Source of the DNA: Synergistaceae bacterium
GTDB taxonomy: Bacteria > Synergistota > Synergistia > Synergistales > Aminobacteriaceae
Direction of reading: 5' to 3'
Assembly (NCBI GenBank): GCA_017540085.1
Contig: JAFYBQ010000037.1
Coordinates: 124,001-188,000 of the forward strand
Length of the DNA stretch: 64,000 nt
Shown here: piece by piece, positions 44,161 through 56,250 of the stretch
How the letters are laid out: each line of letters opens with the position of its first letter
Numbering within the stretch: the stretch's first letter is position 1
Position numbers and translations under genes: made by a program
The notes under the pieces: model-generated
What the model was told of the DNA's origin: nothing
The model's database searches: none
The model's input: only the letters and a program-made list of their open reading frames with translations

Positions 44161-45441
44161 TTAGCGTGCTGTTACTGTTTCTATACCCCTTTCGAGCGCG
44201 AAAAGCTCATCAAGTTTCATAGGCCGCCCGAAATAATACCCCTGCGCCTTGTCGAAACCTATAGACCTCAGATATTCAAGCTGTCCGGCTGTCTCGACTC
44301 CTTCCGCAAGTGCCTGCATTCCCATAAGCCTGGCCATCTGTAAATTTGAGCTGATTATGTATTTTGCCTTCTCTGACTTCCGAATGTCGAATCCGTTAAG
44401 AAATTTCATGTCGAATTTTATCGTGTCAAAATTGTAATCCTTCAGAACGTTCAATGACGAATACCCCGACCCAAAGTCATCCATCCATATCTCATAGCCC
44501 ATTGCCCTGAAACGCTCAATCCCAAGATTAAGCACCGTCATGTCCTCGTCGTTAATGCTCTCGGTAAGCTCAATATTCATCATGTTACGGGGAATTTTGC
44601 TGACTGTTACGGCGGACTCTATCTCGCGTATTATGTCGCAAAGCTCAAAATCAAGCCGCGACAAATTGACCGACAAAGGCACAACGGGAAGCCCTGCCTC
44701 ATTCCTGAGCCTGTAATCACCGCATACTTTCTTGACGGCGTAAATGTCGAGCTTGTGAATCTCCCTGTAATTTTCGAGGGTAGGTATAAATTCGTTAGGG
44801 GGGATTATTCCTTTCTCCGGGTCATTCCACCGTGCTAAAGCCTCAGCCCCGCAGATTTTCCCCGTTGAGAGTCTCACAATCGGCTGATACAGGACAGTGA
44901 TATATCCGTTCGACATGGCCGAGTCCAGCGTGTCAAGAATATGCTGCTGAAGCTCAAGCTCTCGGCTCATTCCGTCATGGAACATGCACGAGCTGACAGA
45001 ATGATTTTTGCGGATTGAGTCGCAGGCCAGTTTTGCCCTGTCGCATGATGAGCGTATGTCGTCATCATCAGACGGGAAATATATCCCCGCCCTTAGCCGT
45101 AACGTAACATCCTCATGAAGCGCGTACAAATATTCCTGAACCGCGCCGATATTCATCTCAGCTACAGCCCAGTCAGTAAGCACTATGAAATTGTCGTCCG
45201 AGAATCTCGCTATGAGGCTGTCCCCGAAAGTGTCAGGTGAGAAAACGCCGCCCAGAATCAAAGCAATCTCCCTCAGAATGTCATCGCCGCGCCCGAATCC
45301 GAAACGCTTGTTGAACATCTTGAAGTTGTCGAGATTGAACCATATGACAGCAAGCCCCCCCGCCGTGATTTTCCCCGCCTGCCTGTGAAATTCGTTGCGT
45401 GTGAGAAGACCGGTGAGCCTGTCTTTTTCCGGGCAGCCCAT
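44161..45441 (-). CDS. Diguanylate phosphodiesterase: degenerate GGDEF plus intact EAL
   Basis: A soluble 426-residue c-di-GMP protein. The N-terminal GGDEF domain (about 1-155) has RFSDDNF where GG[DE]EF is expected, so cyclase activity is unlikely. The EAL domain (about 175-420) keeps the key residues: AEALARW, SVNLSR, NIELTES, MDDFGSGYSS, IKFDMKF, ALAEGVET and KAQGYYFGRP, so it should hydrolyse c-di-GMP. No transmembrane or sensor domain is present. It stands alone between galT and the PPC-domain gene. Confidence 0.9.
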   Translation of the reverse strand: MGCPEKDRLTGLLTRNEFHRQAGKITAGGLAVIWFNLDNFKMFNKRFGFGRGDDILREIALILGGVFSPDTFGDSLIARFSDDNFIVLTDWAVAEMNIGAVQEYLYALHEDVTLRLRAGIYFPSDDDDIRSSCDRAKLACDSIRKNHSVSSCMFHDGMSRELELQQHILDTLDSAMSNGYITVLYQPIVRLSTGKICGAEALARWNDPEKGIIPPNEFIPTLENYREIHKLDIYAVKKVCGDYRLRNEAGLPVVPLSVNLSRLDFELCDIIREIESAVTVSKIPRNMMNIELTESINDEDMTVLNLGIERFRAMGYEIWMDDFGSGYSSLNVLKDYNFDTIKFDMKFLNGFDIRKSEKAKYIISSNLQMARLMGMQALAEGVETAGQLEYLRSIGFDKAQGYYFGRPMKLDELFALERGIETVTAR

Positions 45442-45451
45442 GAAGTGATAA

Positions 45452-45895
45452 TCAGTCTATGAACTCGAAAAGGTTTAAGCCGACTTCCTCATTCATTTTC
45501 CGCTCTACTGTGAATCCGTTTGCGCCGCCGTCTGAAATGTCGTCAACAATCATCTCGCAGGTTGCGCTGACTCTGGCCGAGCTTAAATGCCCCCCGAAAA
45601 CATTTCCGTGAACATCGCCCGCGCTCATGTGTATATGAGGGTAAAATTTTCCGTTTTTGGTCGTTACTGTTCCCCAGAGGCTTGTTATTTCGGCGGGGAA
45701 GGTGAAATGATTTGAGTGATACTTCTTTTCCTTAACGTCAAACAGTCCCACAATGAAATCATCAACCGCTCCCAGTGCTTTCACTTCAGCAAGGGTGATT
45801 TTCTCGGACTCACAAAAATTTTTCAGGGACGACATAATTTCCTCGCCTCTGTCAATGCGGACAAAGTATTTATTTCCGAATCTCCTGAACTGCAT
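45452..45895 (-). CDS. PPC-domain (DUF296) protein
   Basis: A 147-residue stand-alone PPC domain: FVRIDRGEEIMSSLKNFCE, ITLAEVKALGAVDDFIVGLFD, PHIHMSAGDVHGNVFGGHL and CEMIVDD. The His residues of HIH and HG...GGH form a presumed metal site in bacterial members, which are trimeric; their function is not established. It has its own TATAAT (45932-45937) and a TCACAGGAGG leader. Confidence 0.88.
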   Translation of the reverse strand: MQFRRFGNKYFVRIDRGEEIMSSLKNFCESEKITLAEVKALGAVDDFIVGLFDVKEKKYHSNHFTFPAEITSLWGTVTTKNGKFYPHIHMSAGDVHGNVFGGHLSSARVSATCEMIVDDISDGGANGFTVERKMNEEVGLNLFEFID

Positions 45896-45931
45896 AATGA
45901 CTCCTCCTGTGATTTTGGGTGATTACGCACA

Positions 45932-45937
45932 TTATAA
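45932..45937 (-). promoter_or_regulatory. -10 box of the PPC-domain gene
   Basis: Minus-strand TATAAT, about 9 bases beyond the T-run of the preceding terminator and 37 bases upstream of the ATG. Confidence 0.45.
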
Positions 45938-45944
45938 TACAGCA

Positions 45945-45982
45945 GAAAAAATGCGCCCCTCCATATTTCAGGAAGAGCGCAA
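45945..45982 (-). terminator. Terminator beyond the nifJ 3'-end copy
   Basis: Minus-strand GCGCTCTTCC pairs with GGAGGGGCGC around TGAAATAT, followed by ATTTTTTC. Probably the original nifJ terminator, now separated from nifJ by the phosphorylase gene. Confidence 0.75.
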
Positions 45983-46007
45983 GAATTTTCCTTTGTGTGA
46001 GTTACTG

Positions 46008-46082
46008 CTACTTTGCTTCCGCTGAGATTGCTCCCATTTCAGCAAGTGCTTTATACGTGAGATAACGCTCTCTTGCTTCGGC
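46008..46082 (-). repeat. Detached second copy of the nifJ 3' end
   Basis: 75 bases encoding the last 24 residues of NifJ ([16 protein letters not shown]...SAEAK) and its TAG stop. Compared with 46927-47001 it differs at nine positions, all third-codon and all synonymous. It has no start and is entered only from the phosphorylase stop codon. It marks the downstream edge of the phosphorylase insertion. Confidence 0.88.
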
Positions 46083-46858
46083 TATGTCTCTAACGGCAAA
46101 TGACGCTCTAATAGATATTTCGTGAAATGACTGCTGTTATATGCTGCAAATTTCTGGTACTTGTCGCTCTTATCCTCGTTTGCGTAATCACATATCCCCT
46201 TGATGATTATTGCTTTTGGTGAGGGAGCTGAAAAATGCACAGCTGAATAAATCACACTGTAGGATTCCATGTCTAAACCTATTGTTGACGGGAATAACGG
46301 CAATACACGTTTAAGGACAAATTTATTGTTCGCCACTATCGCACTTCCGCACGCCATCGGCCCTATGTAAATATTAAACTCGTTGTCATCGCGTCCGATT
46401 GTGCTCCTAATTACAGAAAGAATTGATTTGTCAACTGCTATGCTTCGTGGTCTGGGAAGAAATCCTAAATCACCGAAACGCATCTCAGATTTATACGGCC
46501 CTACAAATTTTCCCGTTGAGTAATCCCACACAATATCAGGAACAAGTATATCCCCGTATATTTGCTCTATTCCCTCGCCAATTCCGGCTGCTATACCGCA
46601 CATTATCAGGTAACGGGGACGGAAATTTGATATTACCTTCGCACATAACAAAGCTGATGAGGTCATGCCCATTACCTCCTGTTGTGCCGTTATCAGTTTG
46701 TACTTTTTTTCCTCACGCGTAAATTCTGTCTGATAGTATGTCTGACTGTCTCCGGGAATTTTCACTTTGTCCCATTCATCATAGAGACTGAGAACTGATT
46801 CTGTCTCAATTTCTACTGCTGTCAATATTGCCGCTGTCGTCTGGTATCCTTCAGTCAT
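46082..46858 (-). CDS. Phosphorylase-superfamily (PNP/UDP) nucleosidase-like protein
   Basis: A 258-residue nucleoside phosphorylase/nucleosidase-fold protein with AAILTAVEIETESVL, LIMCGIAAGIG, YGDILVPDIVWDYSTGKF, IGPMACGSAIVAN, IGLDMESYSVIYSA and IIIKGICDYANEDKSDKYQKF. The last motif is typical of PNP domains used as effectors in defence or sensor proteins, but here it stands alone. The gene sits between nifJ and a detached copy of the nifJ 3' end, so it looks inserted. ATG 46858 seems the best start (a TTG at 46870 is possible); no good SD is visible, and the AGCCGGG/CCCGGCT hairpin lies just upstream. Confidence 0.82.
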   Translation of the reverse strand: MTEGYQTTAAILTAVEIETESVLSLYDEWDKVKIPGDSQTYYQTEFTREEKKYKLITAQQEVMGMTSSALLCAKVISNFRPRYLIMCGIAAGIGEGIEQIYGDILVPDIVWDYSTGKFVGPYKSEMRFGDLGFLPRPRSIAVDKSILSVIRSTIGRDDNEFNIYIGPMACGSAIVANNKFVLKRVLPLFPSTIGLDMESYSVIYSAVHFSAPSPKAIIIKGICDYANEDKSDKYQKFAAYNSSHFTKYLLERHLPLET

Positions 46859-46869
46859 TTTTCTCAGCA

Positions 46870-46898
46870 AAGCCGGGCATAATCGCTTACACCCGGCT
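46870..46898 (-). terminator. Terminator-like hairpin after nifJ
   Basis: Minus-strand AGCCGGG pairs with CCCGGCT around a 14-base loop, followed only by TTTGCTG. It could attenuate read-through from nifJ into the phosphorylase gene. Confidence 0.45.
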
Positions 46899-46926
46899 GT
46901 TAATTTCTTACTGTGTTACGTTGATA

Positions 46927-50616
<3,690 letters not shown>

Positions 50617-50764
50617 TTATGCGCTGTGAAATATTCTACTACAAGTGAAAAATATTTACACACTGCTTTTACTGGGAATTTCAGCGGGATATATGGAGAT
50701 TGAGCCGTGTTTGATAAAATTCTCTGTACATACAAAAGTTTCACACAGGAGGATTCATTTTCAC

Positions 50765-50878
50765 ATGTTCAGAAATTCAGGGGCAGGGAAATTTTTACCC
50801 GTGTCAAATCTGTCTTCCTGCTCTCTGATTTATCGTGTCAAAAGAAAGGAGATAATGAAAAAAATTGCGGCTGGATAA
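50765..50878 (+). CDS. Possible 37-residue leader peptide before the acyl-CoA synthetases
   Basis: Within the 308-base gap after nifJ, TTTCACACAGGAGG (50739-50752) followed 12 bases later by ATG matches the leader seen before many real genes here. The ORF encodes MFRNSGAGKFLPVSNLSS, a short polar stretch, then basic residues ending MKKIAAG, and stops at 50878, inside the next gene, whose TTG start (50865) it overlaps in another frame. Function, if any, could be coupling of downstream translation. No homology recognised. Confidence 0.4.
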   Translation: MFRNSGAGKFLPVSNLSSCSLIYRVKRKEIMKKIAAG

Positions 50879-52364
50879 AATTATGGATAAATATTTGTCC
50901 TCAAAGCCTGAGGATAATTGCTGCTGGTTCAATGGCGGATGGATTAGCCGTAAAGATTTCGCGGTGCTTGCTGACAGGTGTACTGAAATGCTGCGGGATT
51001 CGGGATTCTCGGAGGGTCAGCGGCTTGCAGTACTCATGCCGAACTCACCCATGACTCTTGCGGTGATTCTTGCGTGCTGGAGGCTCGGCGGAGTTTTCTG
51101 CCCGCTCAACGAGAAGACCGGGGAAATTTCCCTGCTGAAGACTCTTGACCTGCTGAAGCCGTTTGCGGTGATACTGTCTGAAGGCGTGAAGAGTGATTTA
51201 GAGTCAGCCCTCACAAAAGCGGAATGGCCTTGCGTGAGACTGGGCAACGAAAAATTTTCGGGCGCGGAGAAATTCGCAGGCAAGACTCAGACTGCGGACG
51301 ATTACGACAAAACATTAGCTGTAATATTCTCCACGTCAGGCACAACAGGAGACCCTAAAGCCGTACCTCTCACACACGCCAACATTCTCGACAACATCAA
51401 CGCCTGCCTCGAACACGTTACAGACCTCAAGCCGGAAGACTCCCTGCTGAACGTCCTACCGAATTTTCACGCATTCGGCTTCACAATCTGCTGCGTGTTA
51501 CCGTTTGTGCTGGGCGCGACTCAGGTAGTCGTTACGGGCTTCATGCCTCCGTCAAACGTCATCAAGGCTGTGGAGGCGACTCACCCTACTGTGCTTCTTC
51601 TCGTTCCGACAATGCTGGGATTTGTCGCGTCATATCTCGAAAAGCAGGGCAAAAAGTTATCGGGCATAAAGTTATTGATTGCCGGGGGCGACAGGTACAA
51701 CCCGAAAATTGACGACAGAGTCACGGCGGCTTTCGGCGTTCCTGTGATTGAGGGCTACGGAATCACGGAATGTTCTCCCGTTTTGGCGGTCAACCCGAAT
51801 CCCTCTGTCCGCAAACTCGGCACTGTCGGGCCAGCATTGCCGCGCTTTGAGTTACAGCTGAGAAGTGAGTCGGGAGAAATTCAGAGCATACCGGGCGAGG
51901 GCGTTTTGTGGACGCGGGGGCCTTCCGTTACAGCAGGCTACTACCACGCGCCCGAAATCAACAAGGAGCGATTCATTGACGGCTGGTTCAACACGGGCGA
52001 CTATGTTCAGATTGACGCGGACGGCTACATCAAGATTCTTGACCGAGTTACGGACATCATCATAGTTGGAGGGTTCAACGTCTACCCGCAGGAGGTTGAA
52101 GCGATTCTTGCCGAACATCCCGCCGTCAACATGGCCGTAGTTGTCGGAATGCCCAACGACATTAGCGGGGAAGTCCCGAAAGCATACGTGATTAAGCAGC
52201 AGGGAGCGGAAGTAACAGAAGGGGAATTAGTGAAATTCTGCAAAGAGAGATTATCACACTACAAAGTCCCGCGTAGTGTTGAGTTTGTCGACAGCCTTCC
52301 GATTTCGGCGACAGGGAAAATTTTGCGGCGCGTTCTGCGTCAGAAAGAAAGGGAGAAAAATTAA
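50865..52364 (+). CDS. Acyl-CoA synthetase (AMP-forming), copy 1
   Basis: ATP-dependent activation of a carboxylic acid to its CoA thioester. The 499-residue ANL-family protein has the P-loop STSGTTGDPKAVPLTH, GYGITECSPVLAVN, the adenylate-binding FNTGDYVQID, the hinge DRVTDIIIVGGFNVYPQEVE and catalytic Lys in TGKILRRVLR. Substrate is not determinable; medium- or long-chain fatty acids are usual for this branch. The TTG start is supported by alignment with the next gene (MRLDKIMD versus MRLENIIM). It overlaps that gene as TAATG. Confidence 0.9.
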   Translation: MRLDKIMDKYLSSKPEDNCCWFNGGWISRKDFAVLADRCTEMLRDSGFSEGQRLAVLMPNSPMTLAVILACWRLGGVFCPLNEKTGEISLLKTLDLLKPFAVILSEGVKSDLESALTKAEWPCVRLGNEKFSGAEKFAGKTQTADDYDKTLAVIFSTSGTTGDPKAVPLTHANILDNINACLEHVTDLKPEDSLLNVLPNFHAFGFTICCVLPFVLGATQVVVTGFMPPSNVIKAVEATHPTVLLLVPTMLGFVASYLEKQGKKLSGIKLLIAGGDRYNPKIDDRVTAAFGVPVIEGYGITECSPVLAVNPNPSVRKLGTVGPALPRFELQLRSESGEIQSIPGEGVLWTRGPSVTAGYYHAPEINKERFIDGWFNTGDYVQIDADGYIKILDRVTDIIIVGGFNVYPQEVEAILAEHPAVNMAVVVGMPNDISGEVPKAYVIKQQGAEVTEGELVKFCKERLSHYKVPRSVEFVDSLPISATGKILRRVLRQKEREKN

Positions 52365-53851
52365 TGCGCCTCGAAAATATCATCATGCCTAGGCTTGAAG
52401 AAAACCCCTCCGAGAATTGCTGCTGGTGGGACGGAAAATGGCATACCCACAAAGACCTTCTCTCACTCATCAGCAACTGTGAGAACGTATTACGGGCTTC
52501 AGGCTTCACACGCGGTCAGAAACTTGTCGTAATGCTCAGAAATTCTCCGCTCATCCCTGCATTGTCGCTCGCTGTGTGGAAACTCGGCGGGATATTCTGC
52601 CCCCTCAACGAGAAAGCCGGACTCGAATCGCTGACGGGGACTCTTGACCTGATTCAGCCTTTCGCGGTAATCGCAGAGCATGAGATTCCCGGCCTCATGG
52701 ATAAATGGCCGTTCATTACGTGTTCGCTTGACAGTGTGAGCCTTCCTGCGTTCACGGGAAAAACTCAGAGTCCCGAATCTGACTCGCTGGCCGTGATTTT
52801 CGCCACTTCAGGCACGACAGGACTCCCGAAAGCCGTCCCATTAACACACGAAAATTTAGCGTCAAACTGTCAGGCCGTCCGCGACACTGTAACAAGCATG
52901 AGCGGAAAAGATACATTCCTCACGGTGCTGCCTAACTTCCATTCATTTGGCTACACTGTAACGATAATCCTTCCGCTTACGATGGGCGGAAAGCTGGCTA
53001 TTGCTCCGTCATTCCTTCCGCCGACACCGACAATACGCGCCATAACAGAGGCGAAAATTGATGTGATGTTCGTAGTCCCGGCAATAATGTCGTTCCTTAT
53101 GATGTCGGTTGAGAAAGGGAAAATGCCCCCCGAACCCCTAGCCCGTATCCGCATAATCTGCACGGGAGGCGACAAGCTGAATCCCAATGTGCATAAGCAG
53201 GCGTTAAAGTTTCTTGGGCGCGACATAATGGAGGGCTACGGCCTCACGGAAACCTCCCCGGTTATCTGCGTCAATCATGACTGCGTTACACAGAAAACGG
53301 GCAGCATCGGCCCCGTTATTCCCGGCTATGAGTACAAGCTCAAGACACGCGAAGGGGAAGACACGACAGAACGCGAGGGAGTATTGTGGGTGAAAGGGCC
53401 GTCCGTAACTCCCGGCTACCTTCACGCCCCGGAGATTACCGCCGAGAGATTCGACGCTGAAGGCTTCCTGAACACCGGCGACTATGTGAGGCTTGAGACT
53501 CATGACGGCGAAGAATATGTGTATATTCTTGACCGGGTTACGGATATTATCATTGTCGGGGGCTTCAACGTTTACCCGCAGGAAGTCGAGAAAGTTTTGG
53601 CCGAACATCCTGCGGTGCGTCAGGCTGTTGTTGTGGGAATGCCTCACGACATAAACGGTCAGATTCCCAAGGCGTATATCATGCTTGAGGACGGAGCAAA
53701 AACGGACGAGCGCGAAATAATCAAGTACGCAAAAGAACACCTCGCACATTTCAAAGTTCCGAGAAGGGTAGAATTTGTTACGGAGTTTCCTCTTTCAGGG
53801 ACAGGGAAAATTCTGCGGAGAGTCCTGCGGGACAGAGCCGCCGGGAAATAA
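52364..53851 (+). CDS. Acyl-CoA synthetase (AMP-forming), copy 2
   Basis: A 495-residue paralogue of the preceding gene, alignable throughout: ATSGTTGLPKAVPLTH, LTVLPNFHSFGYTV, EGYGLTETSPVICVN, LNTGDYVRLE, RVTDIIIVGGFNVYPQEVEK and LSGTGKILRRVLRD. Residues lining the acyl pocket differ between the two, so they probably act on different acids or form a heteromer. It arose by tandem duplication and is cotranscribed with copy 1. Confidence 0.9.
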   Translation: MRLENIIMPRLEENPSENCCWWDGKWHTHKDLLSLISNCENVLRASGFTRGQKLVVMLRNSPLIPALSLAVWKLGGIFCPLNEKAGLESLTGTLDLIQPFAVIAEHEIPGLMDKWPFITCSLDSVSLPAFTGKTQSPESDSLAVIFATSGTTGLPKAVPLTHENLASNCQAVRDTVTSMSGKDTFLTVLPNFHSFGYTVTIILPLTMGGKLAIAPSFLPPTPTIRAITEAKIDVMFVVPAIMSFLMMSVEKGKMPPEPLARIRIICTGGDKLNPNVHKQALKFLGRDIMEGYGLTETSPVICVNHDCVTQKTGSIGPVIPGYEYKLKTREGEDTTEREGVLWVKGPSVTPGYLHAPEITAERFDAEGFLNTGDYVRLETHDGEEYVYILDRVTDIIIVGGFNVYPQEVEKVLAEHPAVRQAVVVGMPHDINGQIPKAYIMLEDGAKTDEREIIKYAKEHLAHFKVPRRVEFVTEFPLSGTGKILRRVLRDRAAGK

Positions 53852-53855
53852 GCAT

Positions 53856-53890
53856 ATTGCCTCCTCAGAATAACGGGGAGGCTTTTATTT
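53856..53890. terminator. Bidirectional terminator between synthetase and flippase genes
   Basis: GCCTCC (53859-53864) pairs with GGAGGC (53877-53882), followed by TTTTATTTT. The convergent flippase gene ends inside it. Confidence 0.75.
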
Positions 53891-55300
53891 TGCGCGGAAT
53901 TTTGCGAGCTTGGCTGATGATTTCTTCCACAAAGTTATGATAATGTTTTTGTTCAGCGCGGTGAAAAATATTATGCTCATGATGATATTTGCTGCGTCAA
54001 GATATATATTCCTCACAAAGCAAAGCGCGCACATAAGCGAGAGGAACAGCACGACAAAAATCACGTGCTTCTTGTCATATCTAATGCTGACCATTTTCCT
54101 GCATTCCTTCATTCTGACTGCACCAACAACGGCATAGCTTACCACTGTTGAGACTGAAGCGGCATATATCCCGATAAACTTAATCAGCGCAAGATTTATA
54201 GTGAGGTTGCATATTGCGGCCATAAATGTTGTGGTCGCTATTCCTTTCGTGTTTTTGTTGGCAGTGTAAATTCCTCCGAGAAAAGCACTGATTATACTGA
54301 AGAATGAAGCCATGAACAGAATTGGCATCTGATTGTAAGCGTCAGAGTAATCACCGCGCACGAGGATTGCGAAAAGCACGGGTGTTGAAGCGATTATCAG
54401 CCCTAGCAGCCCGGCCATGAGGTCAAAAATTCCCCTGAACATGTAAGTGTAGTACTCTGACCTGTCTTTGTCCTTCATTGCCAGACTGGCATTCTCAGTC
54501 CATGCCATAGAGAAAGTGCCGTTAGCGATATTCAGGAGGTGCGGTATTTTGTGGGCTACGGCGTAGGCGGCATTGGCGGGAAGACCTATGAACGAGACAA
54601 TGAGGAATCTGTCTGAGGCATGAATTATCCACCATGCAAGGCTGTTGAAGACACTCGGCCATGAATATGAAAGCAGCTGCTTTATCTTTTCCGCGCTGAA
54701 CAGAGACAGGTCTATGAGGCTGAATATTCTGAGCCTGTACATCAGGAAACACATTGACGAGGCCGACGCAAGAAGCACGGAAGCTATTGCACCGGGGAGT
54801 CCGGCACGGAACAGCCAGAGAAGTATAATTATGAACAGCACCTTGAACGAGGCATTTATAACGGAGCTTAACGAGTAATCCAGATTGTTTCCCAGCCCAC
54901 GCGTGAAAAGACCCATTGTATTGTTGGCGAGGCTTACGGACATATAGACGCAGGCCAGAAGTCGCACTGAGGGCTTTCCCGGAATGAAGAAGAAAAACGG
55001 AATCAGCGTAACTAGAGACATGACAGCGGTAAAAATCACGGTGTTTGAGATAATGCTTCTGATTTCGGGGAGATTCTTCCGGGCATCGATAAGGTAACGG
55101 AATGCTGCTGACCTGATGCTTAGGGTGGTAATAGGAAGCACCATCGAAAACACCACGAAAACAAGGTCAAATATTCCGTACTCAATTTTCGTCAAGCAGC
55201 CTGTCAGCACTGGAAGCGTGATGAAGACTCCGAACTTGGGCAGTATAGTTCCCAAGGAGAAAATCAATGTATTTTTCAGTAGATTTACCTGCCTGCTCAA
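53885..55300 (-). CDS. Polysaccharide flippase (Wzx/MATE-like)
   Basis: A 471-residue, 12-14-span membrane protein of the polysaccharide biosynthesis/MOP superfamily, which flips lipid-linked oligosaccharides. Typical features are N-terminal LLKNTLIFSLGTILPKFGVF, TLPVLTGCLTKIEYGIFDLV, the central HKIPHLLNIANGTFSMAW, and C-terminal GIYTANKNTKGIA. With glf it points to export of a surface glycan. No glycosyltransferases are nearby, so substrate is unknown. Confidence 0.88.
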   Translation of the reverse strand: MSRQVNLLKNTLIFSLGTILPKFGVFITLPVLTGCLTKIEYGIFDLVFVVFSMVLPITTLSIRSAAFRYLIDARKNLPEIRSIISNTVIFTAVMSLVTLIPFFFFIPGKPSVRLLACVYMSVSLANNTMGLFTRGLGNNLDYSLSSVINASFKVLFIIILLWLFRAGLPGAIASVLLASASSMCFLMYRLRIFSLIDLSLFSAEKIKQLLSYSWPSVFNSLAWWIIHASDRFLIVSFIGLPANAAYAVAHKIPHLLNIANGTFSMAWTENASLAMKDKDRSEYYTYMFRGIFDLMAGLLGLIIASTPVLFAILVRGDYSDAYNQMPILFMASFFSIISAFLGGIYTANKNTKGIATTTFMAAICNLTINLALIKFIGIYAASVSTVVSYAVVGAVRMKECRKMVSIRYDKKHVIFVVLFLSLMCALCFVRNIYLDAANIIMSIIFFTALNKNIIITLWKKSSAKLAKFRAK

Positions 55301-55383
55301 CGGGAAATATTTTCCTCCTGAATAATATAAATTGGTGTGATAATTTTATCGCGGATTATAACATGACAGGAGGACGATTTTTT

Positions 55384-56151
55384 ATGATAACAGCGACATT
55401 CAACGTCAACTCCGTACGGACACGCCTGCCGATTTTGGAGCGGTGGCTGAAAATTTTCGCGCCTGATTTCCTCTTCATGCAGGAGACAAAGACTCAGGAT
55501 GAATTTTTCCCGGCTCTAGCGTTTCAGGAATTTGGCTACAGGTCATATTATCACGGGGGAAAAAGCTATAACGGTGTGGCGGCTCTCGTGAAGAATGACA
55601 TTGATGATGTCGATGTGTCATTCGGATTTGACGGCGGGGAATTTGACACAAGGGTAATGACTCTCAGGCACAAAAATTTCACCGTCCTTAATACTTACGT
55701 TCCTCAGGGGAAATCCATCGATCACCATGACTTTCAGGTGAAGAAGGAATTTCTCGCCCGCGTCAAAAATATCATTGAGCGCGAAAAGGATGGCCTGTTC
55801 CTGTGGCTCGGTGATTTGAACGTTGCGCCGGAGCCTGAAGACGTGAATCACCCGGAGGCAAAGCGGAATCATGCGTGCTTCAGCGATGAGATACGGCAAA
55901 TTTTCCGGGACACAAAAAACGGCCTAATTGATGTATTGAGGCTGTTCGACAAAAATCCCGGTGTGTATACTTTCTACGATTACCGCGTGAAAAGTGCTGT
56001 TGACCGCAATATAGGCTGGCGGATTGATCACATGCTTGCGTCTCCGAAACTGGCGGACTTGGCCGAGTTTTGCCGACCTGACATTGAGCCGCGTAAATGG
56101 GAGTGTCCATCGGATCATGTTCCCCTTATTGCGGGATTCAAAATTCAGTGA
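55384..56151 (+). CDS. xth: Exodeoxyribonuclease III (AP endonuclease)
   Basis: Removes 3' blocks and cleaves at AP sites in base-excision repair. The 255 residues show the ExoIII pattern: ATFNVNSVRTRLPIL, LFMQETKTQDEFFP with catalytic Glu, VLNTYVPQG, LWLGDLNVAPEPEDV with Asp/Asn, NIGWRIDHMLAS and SDHVPLIAGF with catalytic His. I chose ATG 55384, with AGGAGG ten bases upstream; the longer frame to 55267 would overlap the flippase gene. Confidence 0.95.
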   Translation: MITATFNVNSVRTRLPILERWLKIFAPDFLFMQETKTQDEFFPALAFQEFGYRSYYHGGKSYNGVAALVKNDIDDVDVSFGFDGGEFDTRVMTLRHKNFTVLNTYVPQGKSIDHHDFQVKKEFLARVKNIIEREKDGLFLWLGDLNVAPEPEDVNHPEAKRNHACFSDEIRQIFRDTKNGLIDVLRLFDKNPGVYTFYDYRVKSAVDRNIGWRIDHMLASPKLADLAEFCRPDIEPRKWECPSDHVPLIAGFKIQ

Positions 56152-56250
56152 GTGCTTGAAAATTATATGCCGAATGTTAAACTGTCCAACGCTGACTATT
56201 AGCACAAAGTATCAGCTACCAATACAGCAAACAGCAGTCTGTTCAGCAAA

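Noticed and set aside
46008-46082. Independent small gene after the phosphorylase
   Set aside because: It is a copy of the nifJ 3' end with no start codon of its own.
53204-53749. 181-codon minus-strand ORF opposite the second acyl-CoA synthetase
   Set aside because: The ANL-family motifs on the plus strand explain the region; a similar shadow lies opposite the first copy.
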